Positions 29,751-39,392 of a DNA stretch of 64,000 bases are shown one piece after another; position 1 is the stretch's first letter, and every line of letters starts with the position of its first letter. The notes below the pieces were generated by a model. That model saw only the letters and a list, made by a program, of their open reading frames with translations, was not told the origin of the DNA and did no database searches. This DNA comes from Lewinellaceae bacterium (GTDB taxonomy: Bacteria > Bacteroidota > Bacteroidia > Chitinophagales > Saprospiraceae), in assembly GCA_020636215.1 (NCBI GenBank), contig JACJYG010000007.1:496001-560000 (forward strand), given 5' to 3'. Both the position numbers and the translations under genes were made by a program.

Positions 29751-32213
29751 ATGGAAGAGGGCAAAATTGATGTTTTGTTATTGCTGCGTAAAGCGCTGAG
29801 GTATTGGTATCTTTTTGGGATAGGGCTATTGTTTACTTTATCCTTAGCTTTTGCCTACCTAAAATATAAAGAACCCGTTTTCGAGGCTTCGACCCTGATT
29901 TTGGTTGAAGATGAGAAGGGAAGCAACCAACTCACCGAGGAGACCATTTTCAAAGACCTTGGCATTGGCCAGGTGTCCAGTAATTTGGTCAACGAGATGA
30001 TGGTCCTGAAATCTTCTCCATTATATAAAGCGGTTGTTGAAAAATTGGAATTACAGTACCGATATTTCAAAATTGATGGCCTGATAAAACGGGAGCTTTA
30101 TAAAACATCGCCGGTTGAAGTACTCAGCTGGGAGCCTAAGGAGGGATATGGAGGGTTTTATGGCCTTCTGACCGCAGATCAAAAAGGGGGCTATCAGCTG
30201 GAAATAGAGGATGAATCGCTGGGTGAAAACAACCTGTTTTCAGGGGAATTCGGTAAGAGCCTGAACTTGCCGATGGGCGTCGTCACTTTGTCCAACCGTG
30301 CAAATGCCAAAGAATTAGGAAAAATCGGAGTTTTGGTATTACCGGTGGAAGCTATGGTTGGAGACTTGCAAGGGAAAATAAATGTGTCCTTAGCAGATGA
30401 AAAATCCAGCATGCTGCACCTTTCTATGAAAGATGTTTCCCCGCAGCGGATCAATGATGTATTGACCGAACTGGTGGAAGTGTATAATCAGAATTCTATT
30501 GAACAAAAAAACCTGGTATTTAAAAATACTATAGATCTGATCAACAACAGGATCGATATGATCATCGAGGAACTGACATCGGCTGAAAAGGATGTAGAGG
30601 ACTACAAGCAACGCTTCAGCATGACGGAACTGAGTTCAGAAGGGACGCTTTTAATGAGCGAGATGTCTTCCTATAACAAAGAAATAGCCGACAAGAAATT
30701 GCAACTCGAGATCATGAATTCCATTGAGGAGTTTTTGGAAAAAAACCGGAATAATTTCGAGTTTGTACCCTCCAATGTTAGTATTACCAATCTGACCTTG
30801 ACTACACAGCTCGAGAGTTTCAACCGGTTGTTGACTCAAAGGGAGCAAATGAGGAGCAACCTTGGCCCGTCCCACCCTGATCTATTGCTGACCGAGAAGC
30901 AGATCCGCAACTTGCGGGAAACCATCATTGAGAATATTGGCGCCATCAAAAATGACCTTGAACTGGCCTTGAATTCCAGCCAGGGAGTGAAGAGGAATTT
31001 ACAGGCTCGCATGCAGACGCTGCCGCAGCGCGAGCGGGAATTGATAGAGATCGAACGCAGCAAGAGCGTCAAGGAGAACCTATACCTGTATCTGCTTCAA
31101 AAAAGAGAAGAATCGGCAATCTCCCTGGCTGTCACTTCCGCCAAGTCACAAGTTGTAGAACCTGCGGTCACCCCATCTTCGTCCGTCAGCCCTAACCGGA
31201 AGCAGATATTAGTAGTTGCGCTGTTCATGGGGCTGGCTATTCCCGCGGGCGTTGTATTTCTGATTTATTTTATGAATGACAAGATACAGGTGGAAGATGA
31301 TTTGGAGGGGGTAGTTTCCGTGCCGGTTGCCGGCCTGATCGGCCAGAGCCGGAAGAAGACCCGTCTGATCGTCAAGGAGAACAGCCGTTCGGTTACAGCA
31401 GAAATGTTCCGGATGTTGCGTGCTAACCTGAATTATTTTACGACTGGCGTAGACCTGAAGGTCTTACTCATCACTTCCGGTTTATCAGGGGAAGGCAAGT
31501 CGTTTATTGCTTTGAACCTTGGCGCCATTCAGGCGCTGGCGGGTAAGAGAGTTGTCATTCTGGAGCTGGACCTTCGCAAGCCCAAACAGGAAGTCATTGG
31601 TTCTGCAAATCGCTCGGCTAAAGGGGTGGTGGACTACCTGATCAACCCCAACCTCGCGGTGGAGGAAGTCATCCAAAATAGTGGAGCGCATCCCAATCTA
31701 GACCTTATCCAGTGCGGCCCCAAGCCCCCCAATCCCAGTGAGTTGATCCTCTCTCCCCGGCTGCGGGAGTTGGTCGATGAGCTTAGGGCTCGTTATGATT
31801 TTGTAATCCTGGATACCCCGCCGGTTGGTATTGTGGCGGATGCCTTACAAATGAGCGACCTGGCGGATGCCAGTATGTTCGTCTTGCGTGCTGGCTTCAG
31901 CCGCCGTCCGGAATTGCAAATCATCAATGACCTGGCGGATAAGAAAAAGCTGCCTCGCCCGTTCATCGTGCTCAATGCCGTTCCCATAAAGAGTGGTAAT
32001 TCCAGCTACGGTTATGCCTATAGCTACGGCTACGGCTACGGGCAGGGGAATGGGTATTATGATGATGAGCCCAAACCTGGAAAGTGGTGGAAGAAGTTGG
32101 TGAGTAAAATAAGATCGAATGGCAGTAAGGAAGGCGTCGTAAATGGCAGGGAAAATGGCCATTCAAAGAAAGAAGGAAAACCGAAAAAGGCCTCCGAAGC
32201 TTTTGGCGAGTAA
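29751..32213 (+). CDS. Wzc-like polysaccharide co-polymerase and tyrosine autokinase
   Basis: An 820-residue inner-membrane protein. A Wzz-type domain lies between transmembrane helices at about 15-36 and 484-506, with a large periplasmic coiled-coil part. The cytoplasmic BY-kinase domain has Walker A SGLSGEGKS (576-584), Walker A' VVILELDLRKP and Walker B VILDTPP with Asp688. Tyrosine-rich autophosphorylation residues follow at about 753-772 (repeated YG and YGYGY). A disordered lysine-rich tail follows. It controls chain length and export together with the Wza-like protein, from the gene 38 bases upstream. Confidence 0.93.
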   Translation: MEEGKIDVLLLLRKALRYWYLFGIGLLFTLSLAFAYLKYKEPVFEASTLILVEDEKGSNQLTEETIFKDLGIGQVSSNLVNEMMVLKSSPLYKAVVEKLELQYRYFKIDGLIKRELYKTSPVEVLSWEPKEGYGGFYGLLTADQKGGYQLEIEDESLGENNLFSGEFGKSLNLPMGVVTLSNRANAKELGKIGVLVLPVEAMVGDLQGKINVSLADEKSSMLHLSMKDVSPQRINDVLTELVEVYNQNSIEQKNLVFKNTIDLINNRIDMIIEELTSAEKDVEDYKQRFSMTELSSEGTLLMSEMSSYNKEIADKKLQLEIMNSIEEFLEKNRNNFEFVPSNVSITNLTLTTQLESFNRLLTQREQMRSNLGPSHPDLLLTEKQIRNLRETIIENIGAIKNDLELALNSSQGVKRNLQARMQTLPQRERELIEIERSKSVKENLYLYLLQKREESAISLAVTSAKSQVVEPAVTPSSSVSPNRKQILVVALFMGLAIPAGVVFLIYFMNDKIQVEDDLEGVVSVPVAGLIGQSRKKTRLIVKENSRSVTAEMFRMLRANLNYFTTGVDLKVLLITSGLSGEGKSFIALNLGAIQALAGKRVVILELDLRKPKQEVIGSANRSAKGVVDYLINPNLAVEEVIQNSGAHPNLDLIQCGPKPPNPSELILSPRLRELVDELRARYDFVILDTPPVGIVADALQMSDLADASMFVLRAGFSRRPELQIINDLADKKKLPRPFIVLNAVPIKSGNSSYGYAYSYGYGYGQGNGYYDDEPKPGKWWKKLVSKIRSNGSKEGVVNGRENGHSKKEGKPKKASEAFGE

Positions 32214-32243
32214 TCATTCGAAAAACCAATAAAGGCAAGATCA

Positions 32244-33023
32244 ATGAAAACAATTATTTTATGTGGAGGCTTGGGCACCCGCCTGCGGGAGGAAACAGAG
32301 TACAAGCCCAAACCGATGGTCGAGATAGGTGGTAAGCCAATCCTTTGGCATATTATGAAACACTTCTCTCACTTTGGCTATAATGAATTTGTACTGGCCC
32401 TGGGCTATAAAGGGGATGTGATCCGGGATTACTTCCTGAACTACTACAAATATAACCGGGATGTGACTGTAGACTTATCCAATGGCAATTTTGAAATTCA
32501 CAGTGAAGAATTTCAGGAGGATTGGAAAGTAACGCTGGCGGAAACAGGCGATCAGTCCATGACCGGATTTCGCACCAAACTTGCCGGAAAGTATATTGAC
32601 GAGCCCTATTTTATGCTTACCTACGGCGATGCCGTGGCCGATGTAAATATTGAGGAACTGGTTGCCTTTGCGAAAGAGAAAAAGACGATTGGAACCGTAA
32701 CCGGCGTCTATCCGGCTTCCCGTTTTGGGGATCTGGTCACTAATGGGGACAGCGTAGCGACCTTTAAACAACAATTAAAAGATACGGAGAACAAAGAACC
32801 CATTAACGGAGGTTTTTTTGTTTTCAAGAAGGAATTCTTAGATCTGATCCCGGATGATCCTTCCGTCGATTTGGAGAAGGCGCCGATCGAGGCCCTGGTT
32901 GGGAAAGATCAGCTCTCGGTTTACCGGCATAAAAGGTTTTGGCATTGTATGGATACCTACCGTGACTACCTGGCTTTGAACAAGATGTGGGAAGAGCAAC
33001 CGGCCTGGAAAATATGGGATTAG
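32244..33023 (+). CDS. rfbF: glucose-1-phosphate cytidylyltransferase
   Basis: A 259-residue nucleotidyltransferase: LCGGLGTRLREETEYKPKPMVEIGGKPILWHIMKHF is the signature of RfbF, and its length is typical. It makes CDP-glucose from CTP and glucose-1-phosphate. Later motifs also fit: YGDAVADVN, GTVTGVYPASRFG, INGGFFVF, FWHCMDTYRDYLALN. The usual next step, a CDP-glucose 4,6-dehydratase (RfbG), is not clearly encoded next to it; the following SDR is closer to UDP-xylose synthases. Confidence 0.93.
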   Translation: MKTIILCGGLGTRLREETEYKPKPMVEIGGKPILWHIMKHFSHFGYNEFVLALGYKGDVIRDYFLNYYKYNRDVTVDLSNGNFEIHSEEFQEDWKVTLAETGDQSMTGFRTKLAGKYIDEPYFMLTYGDAVADVNIEELVAFAKEKKTIGTVTGVYPASRFGDLVTNGDSVATFKQQLKDTENKEPINGGFFVFKKEFLDLIPDDPSVDLEKAPIEALVGKDQLSVYRHKRFWHCMDTYRDYLALNKMWEEQPAWKIWD

Positions 33024-33087
33024 GAGTTGGTTAAAATTGAATACTCCGATCAAACTCTAAACTACCTCCTTTAAAATACACGACGCG

Positions 33088-34140
33088 ATGAATTCCATTG
33101 TTTATGAAGATGTGAAGGCTATAATCGCCGGCTTGGGAAACCTGGTGGGGCGATTCAATGGTGCAAAAGTACTTATCACTGGATACAAGGGCTTTCTGGG
33201 GTCTAATTTCACCGCCTTTTTTTCAGTCCTGAATAAAGAGGTATTAACAGAAAAAGCCGATGTGTATTGCATGGATAGTGATATCGTTGACCTGGACGAC
33301 CGGGCTAGTGAATTTGCTGAAAATTTCACTTTGATCAGAGGAAGTGGGGTGGATGACCTGCCCACCAAGACTTTCAATTATATCATCCATTGCGCGGGGA
33401 TTGCTTCCCCAACCTATTATCGGAAATTCCCTTTGGAAACGATCAATGTCAATGCTATTGGCTACTGGGACTTGTTGAACAAGATCGATCATGAGGCGCT
33501 GAAGGGCTTTTTATATTTCAGTACCAGTGAAGTCTATGGCGACCCGGATTCGAAGCACATTCCCACTCAGGAAGATTACCGGGGAAACGTATCCTGTACC
33601 GGCCCGCGGGCCTGCTATGATGAGTCAAAAAGGGTGGGAGAAACCATTTCAGTCTCCTTCGCAGCGCAAAAGAATCTGCCCGTTAAAATAGTCCGGCCCT
33701 TTAATGTGTATGGGCCGTTTATGCGGTTGAATGACCGCAGGGTGATTCCCGATTTTGTGAAATTCTCCATGGAGTTGGGTAAGATAAAGCTATTCAGTGA
33801 TGGCACGCCCACCCGCTCTTTTTGTTACAGTTCGGACGCGATCACCGGCTTTTTAAAGGCCTTGTTAGAGGGGCAGGACGCGCGCCCCTACAACATCGGC
33901 AACGATAGCCAGGAGATCAGCATGTGGGGCCTGGCCCAACAGATCTCCGAAATAATGGGGAATGTCGAAATCGAACGGACCATCAGCCCCGAGAAAAACT
34001 ACCTGGCCGATAACCCCCAACGCCGGTGTCCGGTGATCGATCGGGCCAAAGAGGAGTTGAATTATGAGCCGAAAGTTTCCCTCCGGGAAGGTTTGGAACG
34101 GGTAATTGACTGGTACAAGGAAACCTATTTTTCAAATTAA
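33088..34140 (+). CDS. NAD-dependent epimerase/dehydratase, UDP-glucuronate decarboxylase-like
   Basis: A 350-residue extended SDR. The NAD-binding motif is GYKGFLGSN (about 32-40), the SSEVYGDP block follows, and the active site is CYDESKR with the YxxxK pattern in a GPRACYDESKRVGET context typical of UDP-xylose synthase (UXS). RPFNVYGP and RSFCYSSD are also family motifs. With Ugd encoded next, UDP-glucose to UDP-glucuronate to UDP-xylose (or its 4-keto form) is plausible. In RfbF contexts, similar proteins are annotated as nucleotide-sugar 4,6-dehydratases, so the substrate is uncertain. Confidence 0.8.
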   Translation: MNSIVYEDVKAIIAGLGNLVGRFNGAKVLITGYKGFLGSNFTAFFSVLNKEVLTEKADVYCMDSDIVDLDDRASEFAENFTLIRGSGVDDLPTKTFNYIIHCAGIASPTYYRKFPLETINVNAIGYWDLLNKIDHEALKGFLYFSTSEVYGDPDSKHIPTQEDYRGNVSCTGPRACYDESKRVGETISVSFAAQKNLPVKIVRPFNVYGPFMRLNDRRVIPDFVKFSMELGKIKLFSDGTPTRSFCYSSDAITGFLKALLEGQDARPYNIGNDSQEISMWGLAQQISEIMGNVEIERTISPEKNYLADNPQRRCPVIDRAKEELNYEPKVSLREGLERVIDWYKETYFSN

Positions 34141-34152
34141 TCTTTATCCAAG

Positions 34153-35550
34153 GTGAAAATTGCAGTATTCGGAACCGGCTATGTCGGCCTGGTCACAGCC
34201 GTAGGTTTGGCCAACACAGGGAAAAAGGTCATCTGTATTGACAACGACCTGGAAAAAGTGGAGAAAATAAGAAAAGGCATTTCTCCCATTTATGAACCGG
34301 GCCTCGACGCGCTGCTGCTGAAAAACCTGGAAAGGCTAGCCATAACCTCCAATGCTGCTGATGCCATCACTGCCTCCGATGTCATCATTATCGCGGTAGG
34401 CACTCCATTTGACGGCAACCGGATTGACCTTTCCTACATCAGGCAAGCGGCGAGAGAAATAGGAGAAGCGATCAAAAATACCGATGATTACAAAGTGGTG
34501 GTCGTGAAAAGCACTGTAGTGCCTGATACAACGATGGGGGTTGTCCGGCCTATTGTATTAGAACATTCAGGGAAGCAGGAGGAAGAAGTTGGGTTCTGCA
34601 TGAATCCCGAATTTCTACGGGAAGGCAATGCGGTGGAAGATTTCCTGGATCCCGACAGAATTGTGTTGGGGGTTTCTTCCCCAGAGGTTGAAGCGATGAT
34701 GAGGGAAGTATACGACGGCTATCGCGATTCAGCCATTTTAATTACGAACCCAACTACGGCGGAAATGATAAAATATACCGCCAACTCTTTTTTGGCCCTG
34801 ACGATCTCTTTTTCCAATGAGATTGCGAGGATCTGCGAAAATTTGCCGGGTGTAGATTCGGAGGAGGTATTCAATGGGGTCATTCATGATAAACGCTTTT
34901 CACCAATCATCGGCAAAGAAAGAATAACGCCACAATTAGCGAGCTACCTGCGGGCAGGCGTGGGATTTGGAGGGAGCTGTTTCCCCAAGGACGTAAAAGC
35001 TTTAAGGTCCTTTTCAAAAGGCCTGAAAGTGGATGGGAAGCTTCTGGATGGCTTGCTGCACATCAATGAAACGCAACTGGAGCATGTTTTTTCCATGGGC
35101 TTAAAAAAATTCAGCGGGAAGGCCCGGCGTATAGCGGTGCTTGGAACGGCATTTAAGCCCAACACCGATGATGTACGGGAATCTCCGGGGGTTAAGCTGG
35201 CTCAAATGGCCTTGGGCCAAGGCATTCAGGTGGCAGTCCAGGATTATGTCGCCTTGTCGAACACCAAAGCGCTTCTGGGGGCGCAAGTCGAGTATTATGA
35301 CGACCCATTAGAGGCCGTCGAAGGAGCGGATATTGTTTTCGTGACGACCATTTGGCCGCAGTATCTGGATATCAGCGAGGAGGACTTTGAAAAACACATG
35401 CCGGAGCAGGCCATCATGGTGGATACCCGCTCTCATTTCAAAGAAAGGAAAGCGAAAAAATGGCGCCACCGGATTGGTGTTGGGCAACCTTTGCCCGTTA
35501 ATGGTGAAGTGGAATATAGCCTTCGAAATAACGGTTATGGAATTCATTGA
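34153..35550 (+). CDS. ugd: UDP-glucose 6-dehydrogenase
   Basis: A 465-residue protein starting with GTG (VKIAVFGTGYVGLVTAVGLA; NAD-binding GTGYVG). The catalytic cysteine is Cys276 in GVGFGGSCFPKDVKAL. The middle helix PTTAEMIKYTANSFLALTISFSNE and the C-terminal Rossmann (IAVLGTAFKPNTDDVRESP) are typical. It makes UDP-glucuronate, the precursor for the neighbouring UXS-like enzyme and for uronic-acid polymers. It ends overlapping the next gene's start by 14 bases. Length is a little above the usual 440, from a short C-terminal extension. Confidence 0.93.
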   Translation: MKIAVFGTGYVGLVTAVGLANTGKKVICIDNDLEKVEKIRKGISPIYEPGLDALLLKNLERLAITSNAADAITASDVIIIAVGTPFDGNRIDLSYIRQAAREIGEAIKNTDDYKVVVVKSTVVPDTTMGVVRPIVLEHSGKQEEEVGFCMNPEFLREGNAVEDFLDPDRIVLGVSSPEVEAMMREVYDGYRDSAILITNPTTAEMIKYTANSFLALTISFSNEIARICENLPGVDSEEVFNGVIHDKRFSPIIGKERITPQLASYLRAGVGFGGSCFPKDVKALRSFSKGLKVDGKLLDGLLHINETQLEHVFSMGLKKFSGKARRIAVLGTAFKPNTDDVRESPGVKLAQMALGQGIQVAVQDYVALSNTKALLGAQVEYYDDPLEAVEGADIVFVTTIWPQYLDISEEDFEKHMPEQAIMVDTRSHFKERKAKKWRHRIGVGQPLPVNGEVEYSLRNNGYGIH

Positions 35551-36103
35551 GCAGTCCATAAAAGGCGTATGGGAGGTCAGGCTCCAAGCGCGGGGAGACC
35601 AGAGAGGTTTTTTCATGCGTACTTATGATCAAAACCTCTTTAGCCAACATGGCCTCCACAAAAACTGGGTGCAGGAAAACCATTCTTTAAGTACTAAAAA
35701 AGGAACGCTGAGAGGCTTGCATTTTCAATTTCCACCCTTTGCCGAGGCCAAATTGGTGCGGGCTATTCAAGGAGAAATTCTGGATGTATTTGTGGATTTG
35801 AGAAAAGATTCCGAAACCTTCGGCCAATGGGGGGCTATTTTACTGTCGGATAGTTTAAAAAACCTGGCCTTCATTCCAAGAGGATTCGCCCATGGGTATT
35901 GCACCCTTTCCGATGTTGCGGAGGTGGTTTATAAAGTAGACAGCCCCTACACCCCTGAACAGGAAGGAGGGATAAAATGGGATGACCCGGATATCGGGAT
36001 ACAGTGGCCGGTAGCGCATCCTATCCTTTCTGAAAAGGATGCGCAACAACCTTCCTTCCAAGCGTTTTGCGAACAACACCATGCAATAAACTCAAATGGA
36101 TAA
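35537..36103 (+). CDS. RfbC-like dTDP-4-keto-6-deoxyhexose 3,5-epimerase family
   Basis: A 188-residue cupin epimerase. The start is the ATG giving MEFIEQSIKGVWEVRL; the 50 upstream in-frame codons lie inside ugd. Family motifs: DQRGFFMRTY, QENHSLSTKKGTLRGLHFQFPP (with the catalytic His of RGLHFQ), GEILDVFVDLRKDSETFGQW, FIPRGFAHGY and WDDPDIGIQWP. The usual substrate is dTDP-4-keto-6-deoxyglucose, but no RmlA/RmlB is visible here, so a CDP- or UDP-keto sugar is possible. Confidence 0.9.
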   Translation: MEFIEQSIKGVWEVRLQARGDQRGFFMRTYDQNLFSQHGLHKNWVQENHSLSTKKGTLRGLHFQFPPFAEAKLVRAIQGEILDVFVDLRKDSETFGQWGAILLSDSLKNLAFIPRGFAHGYCTLSDVAEVVYKVDSPYTPEQEGGIKWDDPDIGIQWPVAHPILSEKDAQQPSFQAFCEQHHAINSNG

Positions 36104-37238
36104 AATGAACGTAAGACTTTTTAAACCGTCGGTAGGAGAGGAAGAATTGCAAAAAATAAAAGAAGCCTTCGAACGCTCCTGGTTGGGCATGGGGCCTGCC
36201 TTAAAAGAATTTGAAAAGAACTGGGCCGAATTTGTCGGTTGCAAAGTGGCTTATGGCCTGAATTCGGCTACTGCCGCCCTGCACCTTGCCCTGATGTCAT
36301 TCAATTTTCCGGAAGGCAAAAAGGTGTTAGTGCCCTCTTTGACCTTTGCGGCTAGTGCTACGGCAATTTTGTATAACAGGTTGATTCCTGTATTTGTCGA
36401 CTCCGATCCCATGACCTTAGGGATGAGCCTGGAGGATATGGAAAAAAAGTACGACAAAGATTGCGTCGCCATTGTCGCTGTTCATTATGCAGGGCATCCT
36501 TTGCCGATGGAGGAGATCATGGAATTTGCCCGTCAGAAAAACCTGAAAGTGGTTGAGGATTGCGCGCACACCGCCGGCTCGATATACAAGGGTAAAATGC
36601 TGGGAAGATGGAGCGATATTAGCTGTTTCAGCTTTGAAGAGAAAAAGTTGATGACGACCGGAGACGGCGGGATGATCTGCACGGATCATCCGGAATACTT
36701 AAAGGACATAAAAGCGCTGAGGTGGGTAGGTATTGATAAAGACAATTGGAAAACGGCCAAAAAATATACGGACAACCAGAGTGTGGACGCCCTGCACTGG
36801 TTCTATGAAATCTCTCTGCCCGGCTATAAATACAACATGAATGACCTGGCGGCCTCCGTAGGCCTTGCCCAATTGGAGAAGTTGCCCCGGATGAACCGGA
36901 GAAGGGCGGAAATAATCAGAAAATACCTGGATGGTATTAAAGGCGCTTCCCACATTATGCCGTTGTTGCCCTATGAACCGGAGCAGTACAATTACTGGAT
37001 GTTCGGCGTCCGGGCGGAAAAGCGGGACGAATTGATCCTGCACCTGAAGTCCAAAGGAATCGCTACGGGTTGCCATTATACGCCGTTGACGGCACAACCA
37101 CTGTTTAAGCCTTATGCTAAGGGTTGTGAGTTTGTAGAGCAGGAAGCCGATAAATTTATCACCTTACCGCTACATGCCGACCTGACGGATGAAGAGGTGG
37201 ATTATGTGATCATGCATCTCAATGATTTTTCTCTTTGA
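36096..37238 (+). CDS. DegT/DnrJ/EryC1-family sugar aminotransferase
   Basis: A 380-residue PLP enzyme. The PLP lysine is Lys184 in SFEEKKLMTTGDGG, aligned with SFHPxKxITTGEGG, so it is an aminotransferase and not an RfbH-type dehydratase, which has His there. Also seen: the GLNSATAALHLAL block, DCAHTAGS and GYKYNMNDLAASVGLAQL. It transfers an amino group to a keto sugar, which could be made by the WlbA-like or epimerase enzymes upstream. The start overlaps the RfbC-like stop by eight bases; an ATG nine bases later is an alternative. Confidence 0.9.
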   Translation: MDKMNVRLFKPSVGEEELQKIKEAFERSWLGMGPALKEFEKNWAEFVGCKVAYGLNSATAALHLALMSFNFPEGKKVLVPSLTFAASATAILYNRLIPVFVDSDPMTLGMSLEDMEKKYDKDCVAIVAVHYAGHPLPMEEIMEFARQKNLKVVEDCAHTAGSIYKGKMLGRWSDISCFSFEEKKLMTTGDGGMICTDHPEYLKDIKALRWVGIDKDNWKTAKKYTDNQSVDALHWFYEISLPGYKYNMNDLAASVGLAQLEKLPRMNRRRAEIIRKYLDGIKGASHIMPLLPYEPEQYNYWMFGVRAEKRDELILHLKSKGIATGCHYTPLTAQPLFKPYAKGCEFVEQEADKFITLPLHADLTDEEVDYVIMHLNDFSL

Positions 37239-37243
37239 ATTTG

Positions 37244-38719
37244 ATGTCTACTCTGCTTTACAGGCTTTTCAAGCCCAATTTAATAGGGGAATCGGGCCAG
37301 CAGGCCAAGAGCCGGTTTGCAATTAAGGAGCAACAGCTTCTATTCCTGATTATGCTGGCCAGCAGCATATTGATTGCTGCTTGCATTGATGAGGGGCATA
37401 ACTGGGGAGGTGATTTCTCCTTATATATTGCACAAACAAAAGCGCTGGTAAATGGCTCGTTGTCAGAGTTGTATGCGGCGAACAAGTTTTCAATGGATAA
37501 CTCTATTGAAATCCTGGGCCCGTATTTATATCCCTGCGGATTTCCACTTTTACTGGCGCCCGTCTATCTGCTGTTTGGCATGAACTTTATGGTAATGAAA
37601 GGGTTTTGCGGTTTGTTTTTCATACTATCTTTACCGCTTATTTATCAATTGTTTAAAGCTCATTTCCCGAATAAATTTTTCGTGTTTTTCATTATTATAT
37701 TTATCGCGTTTAATGCGATCTATATCACTTTTGCCGACGCAGTTCTTTCCGACCTGCCTTTTTTCTTTTTCAGTGTGTTGTCCATCTACCTAATGGGCAG
37801 GGGAAATACCCTTTTTAACCAGGCCCTGCTGGGGATATGCATATTTTTTTCCTATTTCATTCGGGATGTCGGAATCGTTTTGCTTCCAACGCTTTTTGTG
37901 TTTCAGGTTCAAATGGCCTTATTCCGGAGAAGTGAGGTAAAGAACTGGGCGTTTTGGGCAATTCCGTACCTGGTATTTGCCATAGGTTTTCTTTTAAATT
38001 TTTATTTGTTACCCAGGGGAGGGCAAAATCACATAACTATATTTTTGTCCAATCTCACTCCTGGGAAAATTTTTACAAATACCATAGTTTACTTAAAACA
38101 AACGGATTCGTTTTTCATCAATGGAATAGTACCGGACAATTTGCTTTTTATTAAACTGGCTCCTATTCCCATTCTTGTAGCTATAGGGATGCTGGCAAGG
38201 TGGAGAGAATATTCATATTTGACGGCCTATCTCGCACTGACATTTTCGATATTAGTCGTATGGCCTTTCCTTACTTTGAGGTTCCTTTTTCCGCTCGTGC
38301 CTTTTTTTCTGTTTTTCATGATGCAAGGCCTTTTATTCGTCTCTGAAAAGGTGAAACTCAAACAGCAATATCTGGTTTGGGGGCTTTCCCTGTATTTAGT
38401 AGTTTTTGCGGCAGTAAATGGGATAGAGGCTGTTCGATATAGCAAGGAAGACACAAACGCCATTTATACGCCCGAAATGTCGAGGATATATGGTTATATC
38501 CAGGAGCATATTCCGCAGGGCCAGGTTATCGGATTCAATAAGCCAAGGGTGCTGAGGCTGATCACGGGAGTAAATTCAATTGGAATTGACGAAAATTCGT
38601 TTGAGGCATCACCAGCTCAATATCTGATCATTGAGAAGGATCAGTACAGTGGAAGAACTAACCGATACGACAAAATATTTGAAACTTCGAATTATTTAAT
38701 TTTGGAAAAGCCCCAATGA
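37244..38719 (+). CDS. polytopic membrane glycosyltransferase, PMT/ArnT-like
   Basis: A 491-residue protein with ten or more hydrophobic helices, starting at the ATG at 37244 (a TTG nine bases earlier overlaps the previous gene). After the first helix comes GGDFSLYIAQTKALVNG, where Asp in GGD corresponds to the catalytic acid of GT39/GT83-type membrane transferases that use lipid-linked sugars. The soluble C-terminus has a small domain. It would add a sugar at the periplasmic face. The exact family is uncertain. Confidence 0.7.
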   Translation: MSTLLYRLFKPNLIGESGQQAKSRFAIKEQQLLFLIMLASSILIAACIDEGHNWGGDFSLYIAQTKALVNGSLSELYAANKFSMDNSIEILGPYLYPCGFPLLLAPVYLLFGMNFMVMKGFCGLFFILSLPLIYQLFKAHFPNKFFVFFIIIFIAFNAIYITFADAVLSDLPFFFFSVLSIYLMGRGNTLFNQALLGICIFFSYFIRDVGIVLLPTLFVFQVQMALFRRSEVKNWAFWAIPYLVFAIGFLLNFYLLPRGGQNHITIFLSNLTPGKIFTNTIVYLKQTDSFFINGIVPDNLLFIKLAPIPILVAIGMLARWREYSYLTAYLALTFSILVVWPFLTLRFLFPLVPFFLFFMMQGLLFVSEKVKLKQQYLVWGLSLYLVVFAAVNGIEAVRYSKEDTNAIYTPEMSRIYGYIQEHIPQGQVIGFNKPRVLRLITGVNSIGIDENSFEASPAQYLIIEKDQYSGRTNRYDKIFETSNYLILEKPQ

Positions 38720-38794
38720 GAGGAGGGCAAAGTCATGTTGATCTGAGGTGGGAAGAGAGGGACTGTGTTATTACCAATTTGAAGTGCTTTGCCG

Positions 38795-39358
38795 ATGAAA
38801 TTAGGCCTTACCCGGAGGTTTAGAACACTGGTTGCTCATGTAAATACATTCAGATTTGCAGTGCGCAGGAAATTGCTTGGTTTTGAATACGCAAATATAT
38901 TGCTAAGCAGGCTGGATAAAAGATCCACCGAACTGATCCTCAGGAGGAACGGCGCGCAGATAGGAAGGCAGTGTGATATAGAATCCGGGCTTGTTTTTCA
39001 CAACTGCATGGACTATTCCAACCTGAAAATCGGAGACAATTGCCACATTGGTAAAAATTGTTTTTTTGATCTGAAAAGCTCAGTTATCATTGAAGATAAT
39101 GTCGTTATTTCCATGCGGTGTAATTTTATCACTCATACTGACCTGGAAAAATCGCCTCTTTCCAAAATTTATCCGGCGGAGACGAGCGGCATCAGGATTA
39201 GGGAAAATTGTTATCTTGGGATAAATGCGACAGTACTGAAGGGCGTAACCATTGGAAAGGGGTCCATAGTCGGGGCCAACGCTTTAGTGCTAAAAAGCAT
39301 GCCGTCGGGGGCGATCATAGGCGGCGTACCTGCCCGTAAATTGAAGGACATACTGTAA
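38795..39358 (+). CDS. hexapeptide-repeat acyltransferase
   Basis: A 187-residue left-handed beta-helix protein, start ATG at 38795 (MKLGLTRRF); a TTG two codons earlier is possible. Hexapeptide repeats run from about 60 to the end (IGRQCDIESGLVF; IGDNCHIGKNCFFD; NCYLGINATVLKGVTIGKGSIVGANALV), with the closing GVPARKL of the maltose/serine O-acetyltransferase (LbetaH) group and His in FITHTDLEKSP. It probably O-acetylates a sugar of the glycan. Confidence 0.85.
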   Translation: MKLGLTRRFRTLVAHVNTFRFAVRRKLLGFEYANILLSRLDKRSTELILRRNGAQIGRQCDIESGLVFHNCMDYSNLKIGDNCHIGKNCFFDLKSSVIIEDNVVISMRCNFITHTDLEKSPLSKIYPAETSGIRIRENCYLGINATVLKGVTIGKGSIVGANALVLKSMPSGAIIGGVPARKLKDIL

Positions 39359-39392
39359 TGAGAAGAATCGGACAAAAAGTCAACGATCAGGT

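Noticed and set aside
35387..35536. Extended N-terminus of the RfbC-like epimerase
   Set aside because: The 50 upstream codons lie inside ugd in another frame; family length (about 185) and the MEFIEQ start fit the inner ATG.
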